A stretch of 64,000 nt of DNA, from contig NZ_CANMRQ010000001.1 in NCBI RefSeq assembly GCF_947500325.1, positions 312,001 to 376,000 of the forward strand, written 5' to 3'. This document shows, piece by piece, positions 34,550 to 41,826 of this stretch. A model generated the notes under the pieces. The model was not told the DNA's origin, searched no databases, and was given only the letters and a program-made list of their open reading frames with translations. This stretch comes from an uncultured Lacinutrix sp. (GTDB lineage Bacteria; Bacteroidota; Bacteroidia; Flavobacteriales; Flavobacteriaceae). A program made the position numbers and the translations under genes. How positions within the stretch are numbered: the first letter of the stretch is position 1; every line of letters begins with the position of its first letter.

Positions 34550-36346
34550 TCAAAATTTATAACTAAAACCAGTATAAACACCAATGATGTATGGTCTAAA
34601 ATCTCCAGATGTTTCACTATAGGCATTCATTTGATATTTAAAAGTAGGTTCAAAATTAAATTGTAGCTTATCACTAAATTTATAATCTATTCCTAAACCA
34701 ATATTTGCACTATAGCTTATATCGTTAATATTATTTGCTTCACCAATTTTTTGTTTTCTATTATCTATTTCAGAAACAACTTCATTATCTCCTAAAAAGA
34801 ATGCGCTTGCACCAGCAATAACATCAATACCTAATTTATTGTCTACTAAAGCATATTCCATTTCTAAAGGCACTTCTACATAGCTTAAACGCTGACTTAA
34901 TGCTGCGTTTAAATTTTTATTTACTAAATTACTTACTTGTTGTACTCCAAAATTATCAGCGCTTAATACAGAAAATGTTTGCCCTTGATTATCAGGTACA
35001 AAATTTATATTTCTTAACGCTGCATTATTAGGAGCATTAGAAACGGCATCGTAAACTAAAACGTTTGCTGTATCATAACTTAAATCTAACATGTTAACAC
35101 CAGTACGAACTTTTAGTTTTTTATTAAGAGCATAACCCACTTTTACACCATAACTTGTGTTGACTTCGCCGCTTTTAGGGTTGTCAATAAATTGATCATG
35201 AATGTGAGAGCCTTTGCCAAGAGTATTGTAGTAAACAGGGGCAACGTTAGCATTAACGGTCCATTTGTTTGCTTCTTTTTCTTTTTCATCAAGATCTTCA
35301 ATCTTGGCAATGGCCTCTTCGATAGATTCAGACGAGTCTTCACTCTCTTTTTCTATCATTTTCTCTTCTTCTTTTTCACTATCTGTTGTTGCAACATCTG
35401 TATTAGAAATTGCAATATTGTTATCTAAAACAGGAACTGTTTTAGTATTAGTTTTATTCTTATTTATAGTATTAGAGCTAGCTACAGTGGTATTAGAGTA
35501 TGAAGGTCTAGCTTCTGTATTATTTTTTTCTTCTTCTTTTTTACTATCTGTTGTTGCAACATCTGTATTAGAAATTGCGATATTGTTATCTAAAACAGTT
35601 CCTGTTTTAGTATTAATTTTATTCTTATTTATAGTATTAGAACTAGATACAGTGGTATTAGAGTATGAAGAGTTGGTTATATCATTATTTTTCTCTTTAG
35701 AAATTGTTTTATTTTGAGAATTGTTAGCAACTGCATTTGCAGTATAATTACTATTTTCATTTGTAACAATACTATAGTCTTTTTTATTTTTATTAGAAAT
35801 AGAGCTTTTATTATTTGAATTTGAAACTACAGATGTGTTATAGTTGTTTTTACTTGATGATGTTACTAAATTATTAGCATTTTTCGTTTTGTCTTTAAGT
35901 GCTTTAGAAGCATTTTTGTTGCTTAATAAATTACTTTCAATAGATTTAGAATCAGTATTATTAGTATTAGAAATAGCAGTGTTATTTTCGGTGTTTTCAG
36001 TAACACCTTCAATATTTTCTTTTTCTTTAATGATATCATCTTTGTTTTCATCATTTGAAGTATTACGAATAATTTTATCTTCAGTTTTAGTATCAACAAT
36101 AGTAGTGTTGCTTTCAGTGTTGTTATTATTATTTAAAATGGAGTTACCTATTACTAAAAATAATAATAGTGTAGCAGCAATACCACTATAACGTAACCAT
36201 ACAGGGATTGTTTTTCTTTCTTTTTTAGGTTTGGTATTATTGTCTAATTGATCTTCAATATTAGCCCAAAGGTTTGGATTGGGCTTCATCTCGAAGTCTT
36301 TAAACTTTTCCTGGAAAAGTCTGTCTATGTTTTTTTTATCACTCAT
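34550..36346 (-). CDS. Anti-sigma-like protein with Ser/Asn/Thr linker and outer-membrane barrel
   Basis: The protein has 598 residues. The cytoplasmic N-terminus (MSDKKNIDRLFQEKFKDFEMKPNPNLWANIEDQL) looks like the anti-sigma segment of Bacteroidota. One transmembrane helix follows at about 48-68. A low-complexity linker of roughly 290 residues, rich in Asn, Ser, Thr, Lys and Glu, contains two 55-residue direct repeats (about 219-273 and 274-328). From about 362, a beta-barrel-like domain (WTVNANVAPVYYNTLG to FRPYIIGVYTGFSYKF) ends in Phe. The gene starts two bases after the sigma factor gene ends, so it is probably its membrane-tethered antagonist. Confidence 0.75.
   Translation of the reverse strand: MSDKKNIDRLFQEKFKDFEMKPNPNLWANIEDQLDNNTKPKKERKTIPVWLRYSGIAATLLLFLVIGNSILNNNNNTESNTTIVDTKTEDKIIRNTSNDENKDDIIKEKENIEGVTENTENNTAISNTNNTDSKSIESNLLSNKNASKALKDKTKNANNLVTSSSKNNYNTSVVSNSNNKSSISNKNKKDYSIVTNENSNYTANAVANNSQNKTISKEKNNDITNSSYSNTTVSSSNTINKNKINTKTGTVLDNNIAISNTDVATTDSKKEEEKNNTEARPSYSNTTVASSNTINKNKTNTKTVPVLDNNIAISNTDVATTDSEKEEEKMIEKESEDSSESIEEAIAKIEDLDEKEKEANKWTVNANVAPVYYNTLGKGSHIHDQFIDNPKSGEVNTSYGVKVGYALNKKLKVRTGVNMLDLSYDTANVLVYDAVSNAPNNAALRNINFVPDNQGQTFSVLSADNFGVQQVSNLVNKNLNAALSQRLSYVEVPLEMEYALVDNKLGIDVIAGASAFFLGDNEVVSEIDNRKQKIGEANNINDISYSANIGLGIDYKFSDKLQFNFEPTFKYQMNAYSETSGDFRPYIIGVYTGFSYKF
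35362..35691 (-). repeat. 165-bp direct repeat in the anti-sigma/barrel gene
   Basis: Two adjacent 165-bp units (55 codons) are nearly identical. They include YSNTTVxSSNTINKNKxNTK and VLDNNIAISNTDVATTDSxKEEEK. The phase is kept, so the linker length can change by whole units. Confidence 0.85.
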
Positions 36347-36348
36347 AT

Positions 36349-36894
36349 TTATAAAGATTGAGAACTAATTCCCATTTTATAGTCTGTAATTTTTGTTTTT
36401 AAAATCTGTCTAGCTCTAGCTAGATTAGATTTTGAAGTTCCAGAGGTTATTTTTAACAAATCCGCAATGTCATTATGCGAATAACCATCTAAAACATAAA
36501 GGTTAAAAACTAACCTATATCTATCAGGTAATTCTTGAATAATCTTTAAAAGATAATCTATTGAAATATCATCTTCATCTTCAACATTTACCGTTTCATC
36601 TTCAATGTTTTCATCATTAATAATTTCAAAAACACCTTGTTGCCTGTAACGTTGTAAAGCAGTGTTAATTGTTACACGCTTTAACCAGCCTTCAAAAGAG
36701 CCTTTGTTTTTATATTGATCTATTTTTTTAAAAATAGAAATAAAAGCATCTTGCAAATTATCTTCAGCTTCCGCATAATTACGCGAATACTTTAAACAAA
36801 GAGAAAACAATTTACTCGAAAAGAGCTTGTAAAGTTCACTTTGTGCTTTAGTATCATTGCTTTTACATTTATATATGAGTTGGTCTAAACTCAA
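36349..36894 (-). CDS. ECF RNA polymerase sigma factor
   Basis: The protein has 181 residues. Region 2 (YKLFSSKLFSLCLKYSRNYAEAEDNLQDAFISIFKKIDQYKNKGSFEGWLKRVTINTALQRYR) and region 4 (IIQELPDRYRLVFNLYVLDGYSHNDIADLLKITSGTSKSNLARARQILK) are linked by an acidic stretch. It directs RNA polymerase to stress or envelope genes. It is co-transcribed with the anti-sigma/barrel gene downstream, while a small lipoprotein gene precedes it by 26 bp. Confidence 0.93.
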   Translation of the reverse strand: MSLDQLIYKCKSNDTKAQSELYKLFSSKLFSLCLKYSRNYAEAEDNLQDAFISIFKKIDQYKNKGSFEGWLKRVTINTALQRYRQQGVFEIINDENIEDETVNVEDEDDISIDYLLKIIQELPDRYRLVFNLYVLDGYSHNDIADLLKITSGTSKSNLARARQILKTKITDYKMGISSQSL

Positions 36895-36919
36895 TTTATA
36901 ATCACGTATTAGTTAATAA

Positions 36920-37327
36920 TTATTCTACTGCAGGTATTTCCATTTCTAAATATGTGTCTTCTCCATTTTGATCTTCACCTTGCCAAAACTTGAAAATATA
37001 AGAACCTGTTTGAGTTGCTACGAAATTAAATGAAACATCAGTCTGTGCATCTATAGTCGTACAATTTTCATTTTGATATACAGTACTAATTACTGCAACA
37101 GTTCTTTCATTAAAATTTTTTAAATAATAAATGTTATAAAAAGAATGACAATTAGTAGGCTTTACATAAGTTAAATCGATTTGGTAACTTATCCCTACTT
37201 GAAATTCATCTGGGATTACAACACTTTCTATTGGTAATAATTCTTGGTGAGATGCTGGGCCAGCATCATCTACACTACAAGAAAATAGTGCTACTGTTAT
37301 TAAACAAAAAAGAAACTTTCTAATCAT
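36920..37327 (-). CDS. Hypothetical lipoprotein upstream of the ECF sigma gene
   Basis: The ATG of MIRKFLFCLITVALFSC is preferred over an in-frame TTG two codons earlier. It gives 135 residues with Cys17 as the lipidated residue. The mature part is a beta-sandwich-like domain with LPIESVVIPDEFQVGISYQIDLTYVKPTNCHSFYNIYYL and QTGSYIFKFWQGEDQNGEDTYLEMEIP. The family is not recognised. Its position directly before the sigma and anti-sigma genes suggests one operon and a role at the outer membrane in envelope stress sensing, which is an inference. Confidence 0.72.
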   Translation of the reverse strand: MIRKFLFCLITVALFSCSVDDAGPASHQELLPIESVVIPDEFQVGISYQIDLTYVKPTNCHSFYNIYYLKNFNERTVAVISTVYQNENCTTIDAQTDVSFNFVATQTGSYIFKFWQGEDQNGEDTYLEMEIPAVE

Positions 37328-37400
37328 TTTCAAATTAAAATATACGTGTATTATAAATAGTAGATGCAGAAATCTATAAATGGTTGCGTCTAAAAATAAA

Positions 37401-37424
37401 AAATCCCGAAATTTTTCGGGATTT
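37401..37424 (-). terminator. Terminator of recA
   Basis: AAATCCCGAAA / TTTCGGGATTT is a perfect 11-bp stem. In the recA direction it begins six bases after the stop and is followed by a U-rich run. Confidence 0.85.
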
Positions 37425-37429
37425 AATTA

Positions 37430-38434
37430 TTATTTATCTTCTTTAATGGCTTTTTTTATTTTTTCTTCAAGCTCTTCAAAAAGCTCGGGGTTGTCTTTTA
37501 TTATTGCCTTTACAGAATCTCGCCCTTGTCCTAACTTTGTTTCATCATAACTAAACCAAGATCCACTCTTTTTTATAATTTCTTTGTCTACTGCTACATC
37601 CAGAATTTCACCAACTTTACTTACACCTTCACCATACATGATATCAAATTCGGCTAACCTAAATGGAGGAGCAACTTTATTTTTAACCACTTTTACTCTG
37701 GTTTTGTTACCCATAACTTCACCATCTGTATTCTTTATTTGTGTAGAACGACGAATATCTAAACGTACAGAAGCATAAAATTTTAATGCATTACCTCCTG
37801 TTGTTGTTTCTGGGTTACCAAACATAACACCAATCTTTTCTCTTAATTGATTAATAAATATTACAGTACAATTCGTTTTACTAATTGATGCTGTTAATTT
37901 TCTTAATGCTTGAGACATTAAACGAGCATGTAAACCCATTTTACTATCGCCCATTTCTCCTTCAATTTCACTTTTAGGAGTTAATGCTGCTACAGAATCG
38001 ACAACAACTATATCAATAGCTCCAGAACGAATTAAATTATCTGCTATTTCTAAAGCTTGTTCTCCATTATCTGGTTGAGATATTATTAAATTATCTATAT
38101 CTACGCCAAGTTTTTCTGCATAAAAACGATCGAAAGCATGTTCTGCATCAATAAAAGCTGCAATACCTCCAGCTTTTTGAGCTTCAGCAATAGCGTGTAA
38201 TGTTAATGTTGTTTTACCAGAAGATTCTGGACCATATATCTCTATAACTCGACCTCTTGGATAACCACCAACGCCTAAAGCAATATCTAAACCTAATGAA
38301 CCAGAAGGAATAGACTCTACGTCTACTACAGCAGCATCACTCATTTTCATTACTGTTCCTTTACCGTAAGCTTTATCTAATTTATCTAAGGTTAGCTTTA
38401 ATGCCTTTAATTTTGCTTCTTTTTCACTGCTCAT
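37430..38434 (-). CDS. recA: Recombinase RecA
   Basis: The protein has 334 residues. Walker A is GPESSGKT (68-75), and [11 protein letters not shown] and [23 protein letters not shown] carry the catalytic Glu and Walker [38 protein letters not shown] includes DNA loop 2. It coats single-stranded DNA for strand exchange and triggers LexA cleavage where an SOS system exists. No intein and no unusual extension are seen. The upstream gap holds no obvious LexA box that I could recognise. Confidence 0.97.
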   Translation of the reverse strand: MSSEKEAKLKALKLTLDKLDKAYGKGTVMKMSDAAVVDVESIPSGSLGLDIALGVGGYPRGRVIEIYGPESSGKTTLTLHAIAEAQKAGGIAAFIDAEHAFDRFYAEKLGVDIDNLIISQPDNGEQALEIADNLIRSGAIDIVVVDSVAALTPKSEIEGEMGDSKMGLHARLMSQALRKLTASISKTNCTVIFINQLREKIGVMFGNPETTTGGNALKFYASVRLDIRRSTQIKNTDGEVMGNKTRVKVVKNKVAPPFRLAEFDIMYGEGVSKVGEILDVAVDKEIIKKSGSWFSYDETKLGQGRDSVKAIIKDNPELFEELEEKIKKAIKEDK

Positions 38435-38620
38435 GTTATCTTATTTTTAGGTAATATTCGTGCTAAAATAATACTTTTTTTCACTTTTTTTTATTTTCTC
38501 ACGCAACCTTTTCACTCTTTTTGCATCTACTAATAAAAGCGGGAAAAATTTTGCTATGAAAAAGAATCATTAATCCCAATTTTTACAAATATTCATCATT
38601 AACTTTTAAGTGTTTTAACG

Positions 38621-38713
38621 ATGAGGTATATAAAAAAAACAATTAAATCAAAAGCATTAGGCGTTTCAGTAACTGTATTTATAAACAGTAGCTGTAAAGC
38701 CGATGGAGGTTAG
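38621..38713 (+). CDS. Tiny ORF of 30 residues ahead of a strong terminator
   Basis: The frame starts MRYIKKTIKSKALGVSVTVF and ends INSSCKADGG. A basic start, a hydrophobic stretch and a single Cys near the end resemble a very short lipoprotein or membrane peptide. A 12-bp terminator 51 bases after the stop shows that something is transcribed rightward here between the divergent recA and trhO genes. The coding reading is not proven, and a small RNA is the alternative. Confidence 0.35.
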   Translation: MRYIKKTIKSKALGVSVTVFINSSCKADGG

Positions 38714-38763
38714 CTCGTTTACTTTTTTTAGAAATAAAAAAATTAATAACGAGTTAGTCTATT

Positions 38764-38792
38764 AAAAGTCCGTTGAAAGTCAACGGACTTTT
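38764..38792 (+). terminator. Strong terminator ending a small unit before trhO
   Basis: AAAAGTCCGTTG-AAAGT-CAACGGACTTTT is a 12-bp perfect stem followed by more T. It lies upstream of the trhO promoter, so it must end a separate short rightward transcript. Confidence 0.9.
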
Positions 38793-38816
38793 TTTTATAC
38801 ATAACACTTTCTTTTG

Positions 38817-38846
38817 TTGCTAAAACTATTAAAAACAGTACTTTTG
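38817..38846 (+). promoter_or_regulatory. Bacteroidota-type promoter of trhO
   Basis: TTG at 38817-38819 is followed by 19 bases and then TACTTTTG at 38839-38846, the expected -33/-7 arrangement. The trhO ATG lies 34 bases after the -7 box. Confidence 0.7.
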
Positions 38847-38880
38847 CAAAAAAAATCTTTAACCTTAAAATTAGTATAGC

Positions 38881-39948
38881 ATGCAACTGTACAATAAACT
38901 AAGTGCCAAAGAAAGAGCAGAACTTATAGAAAACGCAGGAAAAGAGCGTTTAACTCTTTCATTCTATCAATATGCGAATATTGGCAATCCACAAATACTT
39001 AGAGATCATTTATTTTTAACATGGGACGCATTAGACGTTTTAGGTCGTATTTATGTTGCGACCGAAGGGATAAATGCACAATTGTCGTTACCAGCAGATC
39101 GTTTTAATGCATTTAAAACACATCTAGATACCATTGAATTTTTAAAAGATATTAGATTAAATATTGCTGTTGAACAAGACAATATGTCTTTTTTAAAACT
39201 TAAAGTAAAAGTTCGGAAAAAGATTGTTGCAGATGGTTTAAATGATGACTCATTCGATGTTACGAACAAAGGCGTACATGTTGCTGCAGAAACATTTAAT
39301 GAGCTTATTGAAGATGAAAATACGGTATTGGTAGATATGAGAAATCATTATGAAAGTGAAATAGGTCATTTTAAAAATGCAGTAACACCAGATGTAGATA
39401 CATTTAGAGAATCGTTAGATATTATTGAAGATGATTTAAAAGATCATAAAGAAGATAAAAATTTGGTGATGTATTGTACTGGCGGGATTCGATGTGAAAA
39501 AGCTAGTGCATATTTTAAACATAAAGGATTTAAAAATGTATACCAATTAGAAGGAGGTATAATTGAATATACTAGACAAGTAAAAGAAAACGAGTTAGAG
39601 AATAAGTTCTTAGGGAAAAACTTCGTGTTTGATGATCGCCGTGCAGAAAAAATTAGTGAAGATATTATTGCTAATTGCCACCAATGTGGAAAACCTTGTG
39701 ATACGCATGTTAATTGTGCAAATGAAGCTTGTCATTTATTATTTATTCAATGTGAGGACTGTAAAACAGAATTAGATAACTGTTGTTCTACAACTTGTAA
39801 AGATATAAATGCCCTGCCTTTTGAAGAACAAAAAGCATTACGAAAAGGTCAAGGCAATAGTAATGATATTTTTAAAAAAGGAAGAGCAGATCATTTGCCT
39901 TATAAAAAAGATTTAAGGAATATTTTTGAAACATTGAAAAAGAAATAA
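38881..39948 (+). CDS. trhO: tRNA uridine(34) hydroxylase, rhodanese family
   Basis: The protein has 355 residues. The N-terminal acylphosphatase-like domain contains LGRIYVATEGINAQLSLP. The rhodanese domain has DMRNHYESEIGHFKNA and the catalytic C199 in VMYCTGGIRCEKA. A C-terminal cysteine cluster (CHQCGKPCDTHVNC, CEDCKTELDNCC) probably binds metal. TrhO (YceA) makes 5-hydroxyuridine at the tRNA wobble position with oxygen. It is a single-gene unit with its own promoter and a hairpin after the stop. Confidence 0.9.
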   Translation: MQLYNKLSAKERAELIENAGKERLTLSFYQYANIGNPQILRDHLFLTWDALDVLGRIYVATEGINAQLSLPADRFNAFKTHLDTIEFLKDIRLNIAVEQDNMSFLKLKVKVRKKIVADGLNDDSFDVTNKGVHVAAETFNELIEDENTVLVDMRNHYESEIGHFKNAVTPDVDTFRESLDIIEDDLKDHKEDKNLVMYCTGGIRCEKASAYFKHKGFKNVYQLEGGIIEYTRQVKENELENKFLGKNFVFDDRRAEKISEDIIANCHQCGKPCDTHVNCANEACHLLFIQCEDCKTELDNCCSTTCKDINALPFEEQKALRKGQGNSNDIFKKGRADHLPYKKDLRNIFETLKKK

Positions 39949-39965
39949 AATTCTAAAATCATATA

Positions 39966-39998
39966 AAAAAAGCCTGAGTTTTAACCTCGGGTTTTTTT
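39966..39998 (+). terminator. Terminator after trhO
   Basis: AAAGCCTGAG and CTCGGGTTT form a stem of about 10 bp with two G-T pairs around a TTTTAAC loop, followed by T. Confidence 0.75.
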
Positions 39999-40139
39999 AT
40001 ATTTTTAAGTCATAAGAATAATCTTATCTTTACCAATAGATTTTGTTTTAAAACTGAAAGAAAAATAGTTTATAAAAAAACAAAAGAATATTAATCGTCT
40101 TCTGGTGCTAAAGCATTCAGAATCAATATATCTACATAT

Positions 40140-41339
40140 ATGGCTTGTGCAAGTTGCTCAACTAAAGATGGCCAACCTAAAGGCTGCAAAAATAATGGTA
40201 CTTGTGGTACAGATAGTTGTAATAAACTAACCGTTTTCGATTGGTTAGCAAATATGTCTGTTCCAAATGGAGAAAAACCTTTCGATTTTGTTGAAGTTCG
40301 TTTTAAAAATGGTAGAAAACAATACTATAAAAATGCAGAAAATTTATCGCTTTCTATTGGCGATATTGTAGCGACTCAAGCGCAATCTGGTCATGATATA
40401 GGAATGGTTACATTATCTGGTGAACTTGTTCGTGTTCAAATGAAACGAAAAAAAATAGACCCTAAACCAGATGAGGTTTTAAAAGTGTATCGTAAAGCTT
40501 CACAACGAGATATTGATATTTGGAGCGGAGCTCGTGATAAAGAAGAACCAATGAAGGTTAAGGCACGTCAATTTGCAATTGATTTAAAATTGCAAATGAA
40601 GATTTCAGATATTGAGTTTCAGGGTGATGCCAGCAAAGCAACATTTTATTACACAGCAGAAGAACGTGTAGATTTTAGAGAGTTAATAAAACTATTTGCG
40701 AGAGAATTTAGAACGCGAATAGAGATGAAACAAGTGGGTTTTAGACAAGAAGCTTCAAGATTAGGAGGAATAGGTTCTTGTGGACGAGAATTATGTTGCT
40801 CTACTTGGTTAACCGATTTTAGATCGGTAAGCACTAGTGCAGCTCGTTATCAACAGTTATCCTTAAATCCGCAAAAATTAGCAGGACAATGCGGTAAATT
40901 AAAATGTTGTTTAAATTATGAGTTAGATTCGTATTTAGATGCTTTAAAAGCATTTCCTAAAAACGATACCAAACTTTATACAGAAAAAGGTACAGCCGTA
41001 TGCCAAAAAACAGATATTTTCAAAGGACATATGTGGTATGCCTATGAGGGAGAATGGATGAATTGGCATAAAATTACTACAACACAAGCCAGAGAGATTA
41101 TTGAGCTTAATAAAAAGAAACAGAAAATTGCTAGTTTAGAAGAATATGCTGCAGATTTAATAGAAGATACTAAAGTAGAATTTGAAAACGTTGTTGGTCA
41201 AGACAGTTTAACACGTTTTGATAGTCCAAAAGGGAATAAGAAACGTAAAAATAATAGGAACAGAAATCGAAATAAGAATCGAAATCAAAAAAATAAGGCA
41301 CAAAGAAAACCACAAAACAAAACGAATAATGCAAAATAG
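40140..41339 (+). CDS. ricT: PSP1 domain protein RicT family
   Basis: The protein has 399 residues. A cysteine-rich N-terminus (ACASCSTKDGQPKGC, CGTDSC) is followed by the PSP1 domain (VEVRFKNGRKQYYKN to ELVRVQMKRKK), the CGRELCCSTW and CGKLKCCLNYE motifs, and a very basic Lys/Arg/Asn-rich tail (about 360-399). In Firmicutes, RicT works with an iron-sulfur RicAFT complex in RNA processing. The role in Bacteroidota is unclear. It overlaps the gldH start by 11 bases, a conserved neighbour pair in gliding flavobacteria. Confidence 0.85.
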   Translation: MACASCSTKDGQPKGCKNNGTCGTDSCNKLTVFDWLANMSVPNGEKPFDFVEVRFKNGRKQYYKNAENLSLSIGDIVATQAQSGHDIGMVTLSGELVRVQMKRKKIDPKPDEVLKVYRKASQRDIDIWSGARDKEEPMKVKARQFAIDLKLQMKISDIEFQGDASKATFYYTAEERVDFRELIKLFAREFRTRIEMKQVGFRQEASRLGGIGSCGRELCCSTWLTDFRSVSTSAARYQQLSLNPQKLAGQCGKLKCCLNYELDSYLDALKAFPKNDTKLYTEKGTAVCQKTDIFKGHMWYAYEGEWMNWHKITTTQAREIIELNKKKQKIASLEEYAADLIEDTKVEFENVVGQDSLTRFDSPKGNKKRKNNRNRNRNKNRNQKNKAQRKPQNKTNNAK

Positions 41340-41826
41340 AGTTGTTGTTTTTAGCTTTTTAATATCTTTATTATTATTGGCATGTGATGGTGGTAGTGTT
41401 TTTGATGAGTACCAATCTGTACCAGATAATTGGAATAAAAACAAGATAATTAGTTTTAATGTTAAAGTTCCAGATTCAACCAAACCATACAATTTATTTG
41501 TAAATCTTAGAAATACTGGTGATTATAAATACAGTAATTTATTTTTAATTGTTGAAATGAATTTTCCTAAAGGGAAAGTAGTCCGTGACACCTTAGAATA
41601 TAGAATGGCTAGACCAAATGGAGAGCTTTTAGGTACAGGTTTGTCAAGTATAAAAGAGAATAAATTGTGGTATAAAGAAGGTGTTATTTTTGATGAAGCA
41701 GGTGAGTATAAAGTTAATATTCAGCATGCCATGAGAATAAATGGAGAAGTAAACGGCATTACAAACTTAGAAGGGATTACAGATATAGGGTTTAGAATAG
41801 AAAATCCTTTAGAAAATAAAAATTAA
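41329..41826 (+). CDS. gldH: Gliding motility lipoprotein GldH
   Basis: Starting at the ATG of MQNRVVVFSFLISLLLLAC, the protein has 165 residues with Cys19 as the lipid site. A longer frame covers the basic tail of ricT and is not real. DGGSVFDEYQSVPDNWNKNKIISFNV and the later AMRINGEVNGITNLEGITDIGFRIE are the GldH pattern. GldH is required for gliding and for secretion in Flavobacterium johnsoniae, though its molecular role is unsettled. With PorW it supports a working T9SS and possibly gliding here. The stop overlaps the PBP1A start. Confidence 0.9.
   Translation: MQNRVVVFSFLISLLLLACDGGSVFDEYQSVPDNWNKNKIISFNVKVPDSTKPYNLFVNLRNTGDYKYSNLFLIVEMNFPKGKVVRDTLEYRMARPNGELLGTGLSSIKENKLWYKEGVIFDEAGEYKVNIQHAMRINGEVNGITNLEGITDIGFRIENPLENKN

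Larger units (their letters stand above)
38435..38880. other. Divergent gap between recA and trhO
   Basis: These 446 bp hold the recA leader on the minus strand, a tiny plus-strand frame at 38621, a strong plus-strand terminator at 38764 and the trhO promoter at 38817. Nothing else coding is seen. Sequence from about 38460 to 38610 is plain AT-rich DNA with no recognised motif. Confidence 0.6.

Noticed and set aside
35265-35717. 150-residue plus-strand ORF of Ser/Leu/Val-rich sequence
   Set aside because: It is the antisense shadow of the low-complexity linker and 165-bp repeat of the anti-sigma/barrel gene.
41218-41328. N-terminal extension of gldH
   Set aside because: These codons overlap the basic tail of ricT, and the lipoprotein signal begins at the internal ATG.
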